A stretch of 64,000 bases of DNA from Apostichopus japonicus (Eukaryota > Echinodermata > Holothuroidea > Aspidochirotida > Stichopodidae), in contig NC_092567.1 of assembly GCF_037975245.1 (NCBI RefSeq), forward strand, positions 6,136,714-6,200,713, in the 5' to 3' direction. A program made the position numbers and the translations under genes. This document shows positions 1 to 12,060 of this stretch, one piece after another; within the stretch, counting starts at the first letter, position 1, and every line of letters starts with the position of its first letter. Below the pieces are notes generated by a model. The model searched no databases and had not been told where the DNA came from. It saw nothing but the letters and a program-made list of their open reading frames with translations.

Positions 1-170
1 AAACAAAGGACATCCAATTAAAACCTGATTAGGTAAGTAAATAAGGTTCATAGATTGTACTGATCAATGTAGGAAATAAGGGAGTTGGTATAGAACAGGA
101 CCTGGTGACAAAGAGGGAATCCACCACTCCCGTCCCCCCCCCCCCCCTACACACACACAAACACGATATA
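1..170. repeat. Dispersed repeat fragment, paired with 7318-7480
   Basis: The stretch with TTGTACTGATCAATG at about 55-69, followed by AGGAAATAAGGGAG and a C-run, has a diverged copy at 7318-7480 (TTGTACTAATCAATG, then AAGGAATTAAGG). It ends in a 15-base C run at about 134-148 and a short CA stretch. No coding content is visible. The element family is not recognised. Confidence 0.5.
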
Positions 171-314
171 CTTCATTTAGTGTCAACTTGTATTCAAGTT
201 ATTTCATTTTAGGGTGAGCTTGTGTATGTGTGATGTCCTTTTGTTGTTGATTTTAAACTCACCTATGTGGTTCACTTTTTTCTTTGTTTATGTAATCTAC
301 TCTCCTTAAAATGA

Positions 315-590
315 AAGACTGAAATTTTAGTCTAATCATCTGAAATTTTAGTCTAATGATGGATGGTATTAGGGATCAAACTACATAGACTAAATTCCAG
401 TCTGAAATGTAAAGACTGAATGTCAGTCTTAGCTAGACTAAATACTCTGCAGTATAATAGACTGAAAATTAAACCATTTTAAACTGAACAGTTAGAAGTT
501 TAGACTGAATTATTGCAGCACCAGTCTAAATTAGATTGAACACTTTCTAGTCTATTAGTCTGATATATAGGCTGAAAAGTCAGTCGTTCA
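315..590. repeat. Cluster of AGACT/AGTCT inverted half-sites
   Basis: AGACTGAA-like words and their reverse complements (TTCAGTCT, TTTAGTCTA) recur at irregular intervals of roughly 15-30 bases over about 275 bp. Neighbouring copies are often in opposite orientation and could form short hairpins. It could be a decayed tandem repeat or part of a foldback MITE. No open frame crosses it. Confidence 0.5.
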
Positions 591-599
591 GAATGAATT

Positions 600-1529
600 A
601 TTACACATAATAGATACACTGTCAATCTAATGAATTGCAAATTCTGGTTTTAAAATGCTTTTCTAATGATCCTCCATGTTGGCTAAGTGCTGAAATTCTT
701 CATTGTTGATGAATTTACCCTCAAAAACAACATTCTAAGATATGTTAATGCAAGGGAATTTACTGAAATGTGCATAATGGCTGCTGAGTTAGTATCGTCT
801 GTATTTCCGTCTTATTCTCAACACAAGCACCAGAAAACACACTACTTGTTAAGAAAAAGTCGCCTAGGAAAGATCCTGGGCACGAATCGTCGGGTGTGCA
901 TTACCATTCCTTTCGAAAGATACTACATATACTACATATGATCTTAGCCAATAGACCTTTCACATAGACCTTTTTGTTTTGTTTTAGAGATAGGATATAC
1001 ATAGGTGTGGGCCTATGTTTTCAGCTTTAAATGGACTTTTATACCATTTCTATGCTTCATGTACATTCCTGTACTAGCTTGTGTATTTGTTATATCTATC
1101 TGCTTTCTATCTCTGTAACTGGATACATTAACATTTCAGAGCTGCACTGGAAAGAAGTGACTTCTACTGTTGGCAAGATTCGAACATTTGAAGTGCAAAA
1201 ACATAGCCTGCGTGCACCGTTGTTTTATATATAGCATGAACATCAGGTAATCAAGGCATGATCATTTGTCTTACTCTGGGATTACTTTAATAAAGATAGA
1301 AAAACAAAGTTTTCAAGAAATATGCACAGACATTGCAAATATGTGAGTAAACAATTAAAATGCCTGAAATTATTAATGTTACTGTTAATATAAAAAGAGA
1401 GATACCACAAAACTAGAACCCTACAGTCCATAGTAGCATTAATAACTACATTTCTAATGACAACAAACTTCTTAAGTAAATGGCCACACAGGATCGGAAC
1501 AGTCGAATCGTGTTCACTTAATGTGCAAG
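600..1529. other. No gene identified; presumed 3' flank of the minus-strand gene
   Basis: Several short frames are present but none has recognisable protein character or splice context. A block at about 865-930 (GTCGGGTGTGCATTACC) has a diverged relative at 34215-34255, so part of this stretch is dispersed repeat. Minus-strand transcripts from the gene ending at 1530 would be expected to end here. I found no clear AATAAA on that strand. Confidence 0.4.
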
Positions 1530-4001
1530 TCATGTACATGAATCATTGATTTGAGTTAACTTCAAATGGGGTGAGTCATCTTCAGTTCGCTGCAAAAGTG
1601 TAGCATTGTCAGATGTTGTGAAGCGACTTCTATCCAATGTATTTCTGTGGTTAACGTTAACAAGCAATTTTTTATGTAATTTCACAAACTCCCAAATCTT
1701 TGGAGACACGGTGACTTTTGAAGAGCTTGTCGGCTGCCTCCACAATGTTTGCCCAGCTGGCAATAACTGTTTTGTCGGCTCAGCTACAATGAAATATTGC
1801 TTAGGGCCAGTGTCATGTCCAACAGAAAGTTTAAATTGCTGACTATACTGGACAATATTCCTTTCCCTGGCTGCAGCTTCCTCATCTGTGCCTTTCTGTT
1901 GAGTAAGGATATAAAATCAATTTAAAGAAATATTCTTACAGAATTGTCTAGACAGTGAGCTTAACCCGTAAATGCATTTTATATTAACCCAACTGTTGAG
2001 GACCCCTGACATGGATAAATCAGATTATTCATGGAACTCCTTAACTTGGAGCTAAGAAACAAAGGATACAGTACTTGTATTTCCCTAGAAAAGAATAAAG
2101 AAAATGAAATATGACTGGCAAGAGAAGGTAAAGCTAGTTTAGGTCACCACACATGCAATGTATGTTTAATGTGATGTGTAACATGAAGAATAGCCAGCAA
2201 AGAAACATAATGATAAGAATGAGTGAGGGATAACTGACCTATCATTGATGGTATTTTGCTGATTGACAATACTAGTACAATTAGTGATAAGGTGATCAAG
2301 ATGTCAACTTTGCAAGAATTAAAGCACACATCAGGGTCTGAGGTCTGAGAACCATTCTTTCACAGAAAGGAGATCTTGTCACATGTTTTTCTTTGAGGTA
2401 GTGATTAAAACCCTTTATGAATCTTTCACACACTAAATCATCTTACCATTACTTATTAACCATAACTATATTTTTGTGGCATGTTGTCGCCAAATGTTTT
2501 CCAACCGTTTTATAGGCTACTATAGCAGTAAGTTTAGTTGCAAAGATACGAATCTGTCACAATACATTTGGAAAACTAAATATGCATTGTGATGAGGTTT
2601 GAATGCTGACAAGATTTTTAAGAAAAAATATACCCTGATTTATGCCTTTAGGTCCCATGTTGCGTTCAAGTAAACAAATCATCATTTCTTTGCGCACAGT
2701 AAGCCTATAATCACACTTCCACATATACTGTATGTTTCTTTCTTCAAAATTTAGATTGTATTGCAAATCTGAACAATTAGACAATATGAGATCAAACAAA
2801 CCAGGCGATTATTCACATATACCCCCGTGTTTACATTTTCTGAGTTCTAGTGTGCATGTACTTACGGCCACACTGTACCATACACAGTGATACATATTAC
2901 AAAACAACGGTCTCATTGCTGCTAGTTTGTGAATTAGCCAATATTTCTAGTAAGAAATACACAATTGGAAATAATGTTATTGCAGACACTAAAACGGGAT
3001 GATATCAGCACAATATGTAGGTTGGTCATAGTTATTACTATTACCCATGGGCGGCGATCCGTACTTCCGAGTGGGGGGGGGGGGATATGACCTTGTCGAC
3101 TATCTAAGCGTAGCGCCACCATGAGTTGGCGCGAAGCGTACAAGAAAATTTTGGGATTTACAAACCCTCTAGATGGCCGGAAACGGCACTTCCCAAGGTT
3201 TCCAAGTGGCATATACCCAACTTCAAAATAGGGATAATCATGTCCGAAATATCTCATAATCAGGATCCAAAATACTTTTTTTTTTTAATTTCGGGTGTTA
3301 TTTTGGGAAAATTGCCCTATCCAATCTTGTTTCAGGCGCTACGTTAGAATGTTCGAGAGCTCTTTTATATTATTTGATGAAGAAAATGGCCTCATGCAGG
3401 CTATTATAGGCCTATACACATGCAATACACAATAACACATAGTTACATTCCTAGGTACCGATTGCTAGGGCATCCAGGTGAAACGTGTATTAAGCATTAC
3501 CCTGGTAACATGAGATTCTCAGCTGTTCGAGGGAACATGTACGTGTGTAGGCCTACTATAGGGCCTATATGAATACTATGAGGGTGCATATATGTACTAT
3601 ATCAATATCGTGATAAAGATAAAGACTTTTTATTTGAAAAGATCGCATTGCGTTTATGGTAGGCGAGAAATGAAGCTAAAAGAGAGCCGTACATTCACGA
3701 TGATGCATAAATGTAGGCCTATAAATATACGTATCCCTGGCATTTGGTGGGGGGGGGGGGATATGGTGTATTACATCCCCTCCACCCATTTTCATGGGGG
3801 GATATATCCCCCCTTCCCCCCAGGATCGCCGCCCATGCTATTACCAAGGTGATGAACGCATCACTATTTGCAGGGTTGTTCAGCGGCCCTGACAATAATT
3901 TAAAATGTATTCAGTATTTAACTTACAGCTATATTCTGTACGAAGTATAGGACATCTCCAGATCTACTAGTTGGCAGCTTCCCATAACTATACCTCTTCA
4001 T
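1530..4001 (-). CDS. Small two-exon gene, family not recognised (about 146 residues)
   Basis: Proposed model on the minus strand: exon 1 from the ATG at 4001 to 3927 (25 codons, beginning MKRYSYGKLPTSRSG), donor GTAAGT at 3926-3921; intron 3926-1896; exon 2 from 1895 to the TGA at 1530-1532. The acceptor is a polypyrimidine stretch ending CAACAG, directly before an AAA codon. Both exons are in phase 0, so the frame stays open across the joint. Exon 2 begins KGTDEEAAARERN and contains YFIVAEPTKQ, WEFVKLHKKL and NHRNTLDRSRFTTSDNA. Composition is balanced and soluble, with no signal peptide or membrane segment. A at -3 supports the start. I do not recognise the family; additional 5' or middle exons are possible. 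The 2.0-kb intron carries a hAT-type MITE at 3046-3837. Confidence 0.55.
3046..3837. mobile_element. hAT-type MITE (family 1), intact termini
   Basis: Terminal inverted repeats are CATGGGCGGCGATCC on the left and its exact complement on the right. The 8-bp target duplication CTATTACC lies at 3038-3045 and 3838-3845. Length is 792 bp with no transposase. A long G run follows the left end (from about 3071), and the right end is rich in G and C runs. A subterminal hairpin module lies at 3099-3155. An 8-bp duplication and CA..TG termini fit the hAT superfamily. A second copy lies at 48304-51987. This copy sits in the intron of the minus-strand gene. Confidence 0.9.
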
Positions 4002-5528
4002 ATTTACCTATCTGTGCAATATGTAGATTAGAGTAGATATAGTACAGATGTCTTCTGAAATGAAAAGAAAGAATATTAAATAATTAGAACATCACATAAA
4101 TTGCGCCATCTAGTTCAAATGGTATGGACTGTTCATTAAGCTACTTCCCTAATCACAGGCTGAGAGATTCACCATCCACCTCCTACGACTTTTACAGATG
4201 GTATTACAAGTAGATTAACTTTCTTTTTCCTAATAGGGTTGTAAATTAGTATAACGGTTTGATTGAGAAAGTTGTACTTGCAAGTAGTGTGAATGGGTTT
4301 AAGAATGCTTTGGACAAGCACTTTAAGCATGGTTATTGGCTCAGAGTGTTTATTTTCTTCATTTTTTTCTCTCTCTTGGGTGTCCCTCCTGATCCCCTTT
4401 TTCTACTAAACTAAACTAACCCGTTTGAGGCTTATATCATTGCACTGATAACGTGCTGATGATTATTTTTACACGGCTCTCTGATACCTTACACCCAATA
4501 GCTACTCTAAGTTACAACTTACGTAGTTACTATTGTTTTTTAATGATCAAATCTGAGCACTGTACACAAAACTTGTTTGGCTCCACATAGTAGTTTGAGT
4601 ATGATACAGGCAATCATATCACCTTATTTCTCTTCATTTACAACATTATATCCCTAACGCAATGTTATTAAGAAGCATAGACATAGGCATAGCCTAGGCT
4701 TATTGGTCGGGGTTACAATTAACTAGCGTAGCCTCGTTAGGCTTAGGTAACTTAACATGGGTAAATCAAATAAAAGTTAGGCCTAGGCTAGCTTAACTTA
4801 ACTGCACATTTACCAACTACTAACTAACCTACTATAACTAGTGCTAGACCAAGACTATGCCCTGTTGTGTTAAACCTAGGCTTTAGACAGTAGTACCAGC
4901 CAACTATAACTTACAATCCATACGGTAAAATCGCGTATCACGTAACATCTTGTGATCACACGCAAATTTGAATGATTCGATACGTAAAGCACGAAGAATA
5001 AGATAGCCGCTCAAAAAGCCTCAAATTCGATCAAATTCAAAGCAGTATGTTACCTTCTCACCATGACAGAGAAACAGCTATGTTGAACTGTGTTTTAATA
5101 AATTTAACTTATGTTTCTCCAATTTGTCTGTACCATCGGCATGCGAATGGTCAGTGCATGTGAATTGTTTGTAATCTCAATGTAAAATAATTTAAGGTAG
5201 GCCTAGCCTAACTTTTTTTGTCATTTGAAAACCTAAAACTGTTGTACGGATACCTTTACAAAGGATTAATTTAGTCTTGGCATTATGGTTCTATCAGAGA
5301 ATATCTCAAAACGACATGACCATTAATCACGTCCGTGATATCCCAACGGGTACATTTTGTACGTCCACGATTTTAGAGACATTTTCTGAGGCTTCACCTG
5401 CCAGAACTTCAATTTAGTCAAATATTTGAAGGAGAGTATAATATTAAATAATCTTCAGGAAACAGAACGATCAGCTACATCATCAGTTTTTTGGAGAAAG
5501 TTAAAGACCAAATTAGATAAATTGCATA
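4002..5528. other. 5' flank of the minus-strand gene; no other gene seen
   Basis: Presumed promoter and 5' UTR region of the gene starting at 4001. Dense TAGGCCTA-like words occur at about 4680-4900. A short minus-strand ATG with a donor (GTAACA, near 5050-5065) could be a non-coding first exon; joined to the next acceptor it gives a stop, so it is not modelled as coding. Confidence 0.35.
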
Positions 5529-6738
5529 GAGGGGCGTAGCTAAGGCCTGGTGAATTGGGACGGGGGGGGGGGTGTAGTGGCTGAAATTCCAACTGGATGG
5601 GTTTTGAAACCATAATATTCCAACTGCTGCCTTGTACCCTCCATGCACTACTCGTCAACGATACGGTCAGTGTCCTTCAGACTCTCATCTTTCGCGACGG
5701 CGCTTTTGTTCCGAACTTGTTTCGATACATTTGTACCACTGGCCCTCACTTCACGATCTTATGAATCACTCTGGTTAAGCAAGTTAACTGCGTATAAGTT
5801 TTCTGCTTGAAGCTACATAGACTACTAACTACAAAAGCTATTTTAATGTAACAAATGGGTATTTATTTTTTCTTCAACAAATTATATTCGACGACATAGT
5901 GAATTACCCAAAAATACAGTGCTTTTTCCTAGCGCACTTTATTATGATTTTCATTTGGATTGAAGTGAACAATTAAACATTTTGCAGAAAAATGTTGAGT
6001 TGACGAGATACGATAAGTTATTTTTTAAACATTTTGCAGAAAATCATACAATTGCTCAGTTTGAATGAAGTGAACAATTGAACATTTTGCAGAATTTTTT
6101 TTTAAATTGACGAGATATGATAAGTTGTCAGCTAAACATTTTGCAGAAAATGTCCAATTGACGAGATATGATAAGTTGTCAATTAAACATTTTGCAGAAA
6201 ATTGTTCAATTGCTCAGTTAAAGCAGCTGAGCAATCCAACCTTTTTCTGATTTATAATAAGATTTTATCTTGTTATCTATACCATTTAATGAAAAATGTC
6301 AACTTATGTGGCAAAGTTTTTCTTATTTTGATGGCACTTTTAAGCTTCCGTAGTTTAGTATTGAGCGTTTTAGTTGTATAATTAGTACATAAATAAACCG
6401 AATTGAAGCTGGCGAACGTTGTACAGTGGTTCTATGAGGCATTTTTTGTAGAGTTTTCAAAATCATACGAAGTTTTGTATGGTGGAGTATAAGGATCGCA
6501 AGATACAGTTTCTCTAAGTGGCAAGGAAAACAGTAAATATGACTAATTAAAGGTAAATTTTGAACGAAACTTTTTCAATTGTTAGGTCATTCACAATCAC
6601 AGGAATTTATGAATAGGCCCAGGTAAAATAGAGTGTGACAGTCGGGAATTCCGACTGTCGACTCAAATGTTCCAACTATCGTCAGTTTTACCAAGTTTGG
6701 GGGGGGGGGGGTGAGACATCCCGCTGTCGACGTCCCTG
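5529..6738. mobile_element. hAT-type MITE (family 2, AGGGRCGTAGC termini), copy 1
   Basis: Left end GAGGGGCGTAGCTAAGG (first base apparently mutated from C) and right end ACGTCCCTG match the second copy at 26200-27130. Flanks are ATTGCATA (5521-5528) and CGTGCATA (6739-6746), six of eight matching. Internal blocks shared with copy 2 include CCAACTGGATGGG near the left and CAACTATCGTCAGTTTTACC near the right. No transposase. A local tandem repeat lies at 5960-6235. Confidence 0.75.
5960..6235. repeat. About 53-bp tandem repeat, five copies
   Basis: AACATTTTGCAGAA recurs at about 5976, 6028, 6081, 6135 and 6186, with intervening GACGAGATA and ATAAGTT words in most copies. It lies inside the family-2 MITE and is absent from the copy at 26200-27130, so it expanded after the copies diverged. 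Confidence 0.7.
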
Positions 6739-6746
6739 CGTGCATA

Positions 6747-9700
6747 TATAAATAGTTTGTATATATCCCTGCACTACATGCAATGCGCTAGAGTGCGCGG
6801 TCCTATCATGTTTGCCACTCATTGTAATCATGCAAATATCAAGAACACGTGATCATATATTACTTTCCTGATTGGACGTGATTTCAGTGGAATAGAAAGA
6901 CTTACATCAACGCGATCCCGTAACAAAATTAAAATATTAAGATTGGATATTTCGGTCAGTGTAAACAAAAATTGAGCGGTGCAACGGATTCTTCATATAA
7001 TATAAAGTGATTTTTAGTCTAGACTCAGTCCAATACACTGAAAACAATTGCAATCGCACTTCAAACTGAAACATCCAGTCTATCATTTCAAGAGAGTACA
7101 TGCAATAATTTCCATCATTCGTTGCTCTACACATAGCCCGTTCACGTTCCCGTTGCTACGTAGAGAGGTTTAATTTGGGCAGTTGTATATAGAAACTAAA
7201 CGAATAAAAATAAAATAACGAATCACAGGGCCCTACGAGAGCCTACGTACCCCCCCCCCCCCCATCCTCTCTACCGTACATTATATAGATGATGTGTATT
7301 TTGTTTCGTAAGAAACCTATCAACAACTAGAAACCCTGTACTGGTACAAGTACCTTGAAAGTATATACAGTTAATATATTGTACTAATCAATGAAGGAAT
7401 TAAGGAAGGTGAGGATAGTACAAAACCTGATAGCCAGGCAATAGAATTGTACCCCAGTCCCCTCCCATCAACATATTAAAAGAAAAACATATCATGCCTT
7501 GAACAACAAAATCTACTTTTCTTCGAAGCGTATATTATTACAGCAAAACCAATTATAAAGTGATTAAACTCCGTAACGGTTGCCATGCTACAATTATTCC
7601 GTCTGACGTCACTGTGTCTATACTTCTCTTTTAAAAATCATTGTCTCTTTGTGGCAACAAATTCGCATCAGTGGTTCCAATTGTTCAAGTTTATAAAGTA
7701 TTTTCTGCATACGAAACTTACCCGACTACAAAGTTTGTAAAAGTACCCTGTCTTCGCTATGCACTGTAATATGCTGGAGGCAAAATGTCTTTAATGTGAA
7801 TACAGTTATTGTAAGATTAGTTTTTGCAAGCTTTAAATCCAGACCTACATAGCGAGGTCTTCTCAATTACTGGTCATGTTCCCTACACTGAACTACGTTA
7901 ATCCACACTGATGTGCTATCACTCTTGTCACTAGTCATTAATCGAATTTTACGAAGATTATTTTTGTATCAGGAACGTAAATTCATGGTGTGGGTAGGAT
8001 AAGAAACGAAAGAAACACGAAATATCCGACAGTACTGCAATGGTCAATGGATCCCCACCACGGTTCTGGGATACAAACAAAGCCATTGCATTCGTCGTTC
8101 CCACGTGTATTTTTATGGAACTAGAAATCTACCTAAGCAAGCAAGTAGTTGGGGAGAGACGAAATTAACGAAGTTTGTTTTTACATAATTGCCAGTAAAC
8201 GGTTTAGCAAAGGTACTTTTTAAAAGCCATGATTGCCATCTCGTATTAGAAATTTAAGTTGAATGACTGTCACGCAAATTATATATATTTATAGATTCTT
8301 TACACAGTCAAACCAAACGCTAAGAAAATGATCATTTTGTGTTTGCTATCAAGTGAATGATCGAGGTCTACTTTTCTAAGTTTTATAGCAGCTTTTAGCG
8401 TCCTTTTCTATAATGTTCTCAACCGCATTGACCCCACGATGCCATAACGGCATACATACCTAGCTTATCTGATCAAATCTAACTTCAAATGGTGGTATAA
8501 TGTAGTATAATTTACAAATGTGAACGTTGTCTTTCTCGAAGATATTTTCCGTTAGGATCGAAATCAACCCCGCCATAACATGAATAATTAAATTCTGCGA
8601 ACGTCATTGAATAATGAGGTAAATAACGACTGTTTACTTTGCCGGCGTCGTAAGCAACCCAGAACATCAGAATGTACTACAACACTGTGCTCTATTTGTA
8701 CATATTCTGTATGGCTGTGATAACGACTCAACTTTTTCGAATTACTGAATGAATCTATTTTAAGCAATGGCTCATTTTTAAACTTGTCAGCTATTCACTG
8801 ATTGGTTGAATTCAAAGTAGTGGATTTGGGGAACTGTATACGAATAATTTTAAATGAGGAATTTGTCAGAAGACACTCTACTCATTATCTGCAGAAGTCC
8901 TTAGTTACTCGCCAATTGATGCTCATGGCAGGGGAAAAACTTGGCTAATATAGTAGTTTGCTGTTTGGTGATGAATTTATGTAAAACCACTCGATGGACA
9001 TGTCAATAGGGTGGGAAAACGGCGACAAAACGCAAAAAGCTGCCCAAGAAGTTATAACAACTTGCAAGAAAAATACCGATTACAGTAGTAGCCCACCCCG
9101 CTGAAGATTGATAAATGGGATGGGGGCTGGGAATTTGAGAAACATCTTTTCTGTTGCTGAGATAAAAATGTTTGAGTTTAGTCATAAAACAGAAAAGTAC
9201 TGATTGTGCAATAACCTATCACGTCAAAACATTATGCACCTTAAATTGTCTTTGTTTTCTGTTATAATTGAAAGCGGCTTACTTAACCTTTAGTAGGCCC
9301 GAAGGGCCATATAATTTAGTAATTTACAAAAGTCGTACCTATCGACCAACTCTTTTCGCGTTCCATACGCATATGACTTGTGATAAATAACTGAATTATG
9401 AAACAGACCCAAGCTGTCATGCGTATTATAGTATAATAATGACTCAGATCGTGTCTCGAAAAGTTGGGGCTTCGTGGACAACTGTGACATCCACAGGGGG
9501 TTCGTGGGGGAATAAAGTTATGGAAACCCTCGTTTAATGTTTAAGCAGGGGGGTCCCTGGTATGTGCGATAGTCTGTGTATCTAGGGGTATCAATGTATT
9601 GCTGGCTGGAAGAGAGTTGGTTCTTGCTGCCGGGGTTTATGTTAACAGTCTGGTGGACATTTTTGTCTCTGAACTTAGTATACGGGGAAGTAACAAGAGA

Positions 9701-10210
9701 CGGATATACCGTGGGGCGGGGGTCAGCTCATTTTTGTAGCAGGGTAGAGAGCGTTGATCGGCTTGTTATTGGTTTCTGATATGTGTCAATGCTATCGGAT
9801 ATGTCGTAATTGGTCAGTTACTCGTGTATAGGCTTCTACACAGTTACGGGGTCGTTTATATTGCTATGCAAGTAGCGTTTTTATACATTAATTTGGTATA
9901 CATTATGAACAAGTCGCCAGGCAGAATCCTTGCCGAATTTTATAGCGTTTGTCAGAGGCAATGTTTTAAAGGTTATTTTTGGGCTTCTGCAGAAGATATG
10001 GATCGGATTGATGCACTCTGCAGCTGGGCTGCGTTAATTGATTGTACGGCTGCAAGGCCGTTGCAGCGTAGGGTTCACGGACTGACGCGTTTCATCGTTA
10101 GCTGCACTGTGTTGCCTTGACGAATTCTTGTTTGCTGTGCTGCGTTGTCTATAACGCAATGCATATAGCTTAGCGCGCTGCTATGAACTTGCGCATTACA
10201 TACTAGCTGT
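6747..10210. other. No gene identified
   Basis: AT-rich, apparently mostly unique DNA. It holds the dispersed repeat copy 7318-7480 and a C run at about 7250-7263. All open frames are under 100 codons and have no recognisable motif. Confidence 0.4.
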
Positions 10211-10220
10211 GCCGTGATAG

Positions 10221-10508
10221 TGTCCATCCTGTCCATCCTATCCATCCTATCCATCCTGTCCATCCTATTCATCCTATCCATCCTATCCATCCTATCCATC
10301 CTGTCCATCCTGTCCATCCTATCCATCCTGTCCATCCTATCCATCCTGTCCATCCTGTCCATCCTGTCCATCCTATCCATCCTGTCCATCCTGTCCATCC
10401 TGTCCATCCTGTCCATCCTATCCATCCTATCCATCCTGTCCATCATGTCCATCCTGTCAATCCTATCCATCCTGTCCACCCTATCCATCTTATCCATCCT
10501 ATCCTATC
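10221..10508. repeat. 9-bp minisatellite (TCCATCCTR), about 32 copies
   Basis: Nearly perfect tandem TCCATCCTG/TCCATCCTA units. The period is a multiple of three and lacks stops, so it opens long artificial frames on both strands (Met-Asp-Arg repeats on the minus strand, Ile-Leu-Ser on the plus strand). I do not regard these as genes. Confidence 0.95.
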
Positions 10509-12060
10509 CGAAACTGAAGCATTCATTTCTTATTATCGTTGTATATATTTATCATCTTTTCCAAATCTCATGTTCCTTGTCTTCCATTATTTAACTCTAA
10601 TCTTCCAAATAAACGACCTTGGCGAAGCGTCTTGCAAATGCGATACCGTATCCATAGGAACTGTCACTAACGCAAAATGAAATAACGCGGATGCTATTAC
10701 ATCAAGTTTGTAAACCTTTCTTCGAACTTCAATCATCTTCACCGACAAACCTCACCCCCATTCTACCATTACAGTTAACCATTGCATTTTCCACGAGTCT
10801 CCCCTGCAAAATAGTAGAACCAATTGATTGTATACTTCAATTGATGGAACCTCATCTGACATATTTACCCCTGTTTAACCCAAACCACCCTCCTCCTACC
10901 CTGTTCTCCCGGTAACCCTCATTATATGTTCACACCAAAGTACATTTTTCAAAACGTTAGATGGCGATAAAACAAATAAATGAATTATAAAAAAAAAAAA
11001 AACGAAAATCAGTTTGCTACTTTTGATCGTTATTATTATTGGTGAAGCAAGATATGAAAACCTCTTTATCAATTCTCAGCACATTCAAACTTTATACATT
11101 CCTTACATATCTTTGTCACTATATTTTTCGATCGACTCGATTTTACCTGATAATATCCGGGATAGTCGTGCATATAGAGCTTTACGTGCACTTAGGTGTG
11201 TTTTACTGACAAGTCGCAGCTTTTCTACCGCAAGATATGGTACAGAATGCTTTAATTACTAGAAACTGTTTCAATGCATTTCATGTTGGTTGCGTCAATA
11301 CTAAGGCCAGGGTAACAAACTTTCAACGGTTGAACGAACACGATCACGAACAAGATGTCAACATACAAGTAACTCTTTATACTATTTACAGCTTTAATAT
11401 TGTTAAATACCATTAGAACTACGTTTGGTTTTTCACCAACGTAGGTTGACGCCACTTTCTTTATTATATAATTTCAATTTTTCTATCGGTTTACAGATTC
11501 CATCGCTTATGCGAGAAGTGTTGATTACCCCAGTCTTATTGGAAGTATCTGGCAGAAATATCTTAATGGTAAGTGAAGCAGTTAATGCTATATTAGAAAA
11601 TGTATTTAGTAAACGAACCACAAATGTGGAAACGTTATCTTTTCTGCTATGTAGTTCTGCTATGATGTGTCTTATGGTGTGGATTTTGCGCATATCTACT
11701 GGATCCTGCTATTAAATTCTTTCAATTAGCAGCCTACTTTCTCCATAAATGTATTCAGTTATCTTTCCAGCAACGCAAAATGCGTTGGCTTTCAACGAAC
11801 ATCCATGTCGGAAAGGAAGTCTTATAAAGAAAAGCAAATGTAGTTGCCAATACAGAATATTCACAAAACAGGAAATTTATAATATTTTCTAATAATTATG
11901 AATATGTTAACATTGCCCAAATATAAAAATAAATGAAAAAAATGGCTTCTGATCTTTAGTTTAAGAATATGTTGTGATGACGACCGTTCAATTAAAATGT
12001 AATCTTTATATGTTTATACATTAGCTATTTGGCAAGTATCAAATGCTTTTATGATACAGC
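10509..12060. other. No firm gene; one weak exon candidate
   Basis: AT-rich DNA between two tandem arrays. The only coding-like signal is the exon candidate at 11497-11568, listed separately. An A14-15 run occurs near 10990. Confidence 0.35.
11497..11568 (+). CDS. Possible internal exon, 72 bp (weak)
   Basis: An acceptor-like TTTCTATCGGTTTACAG precedes 11497 and a donor GTAAGTG follows 11568. The 72-bp interval is open in the frame reading SIAYARSVDYPSLIG (phase 1 in and out) and also in phase 0. There are no linked exons that I can identify and the product is not recognised. It could be chance splice-like sequence. Confidence 0.2.

Noticed and set aside
1896-1939. A 44-bp intron just upstream of exon 2 of the minus-strand gene (GTAAGA near 1939)
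   Set aside because: Shorter than typical animal introns, and the donor at 3926 gives a better phase-0 model with an ATG exon.
10075-10594. Long frames of Met-Asp-Arg or Ile-Leu-Ser repeats
   Set aside because: They are the two-strand translation of a 9-bp minisatellite with a period divisible by three; no other coding evidence.
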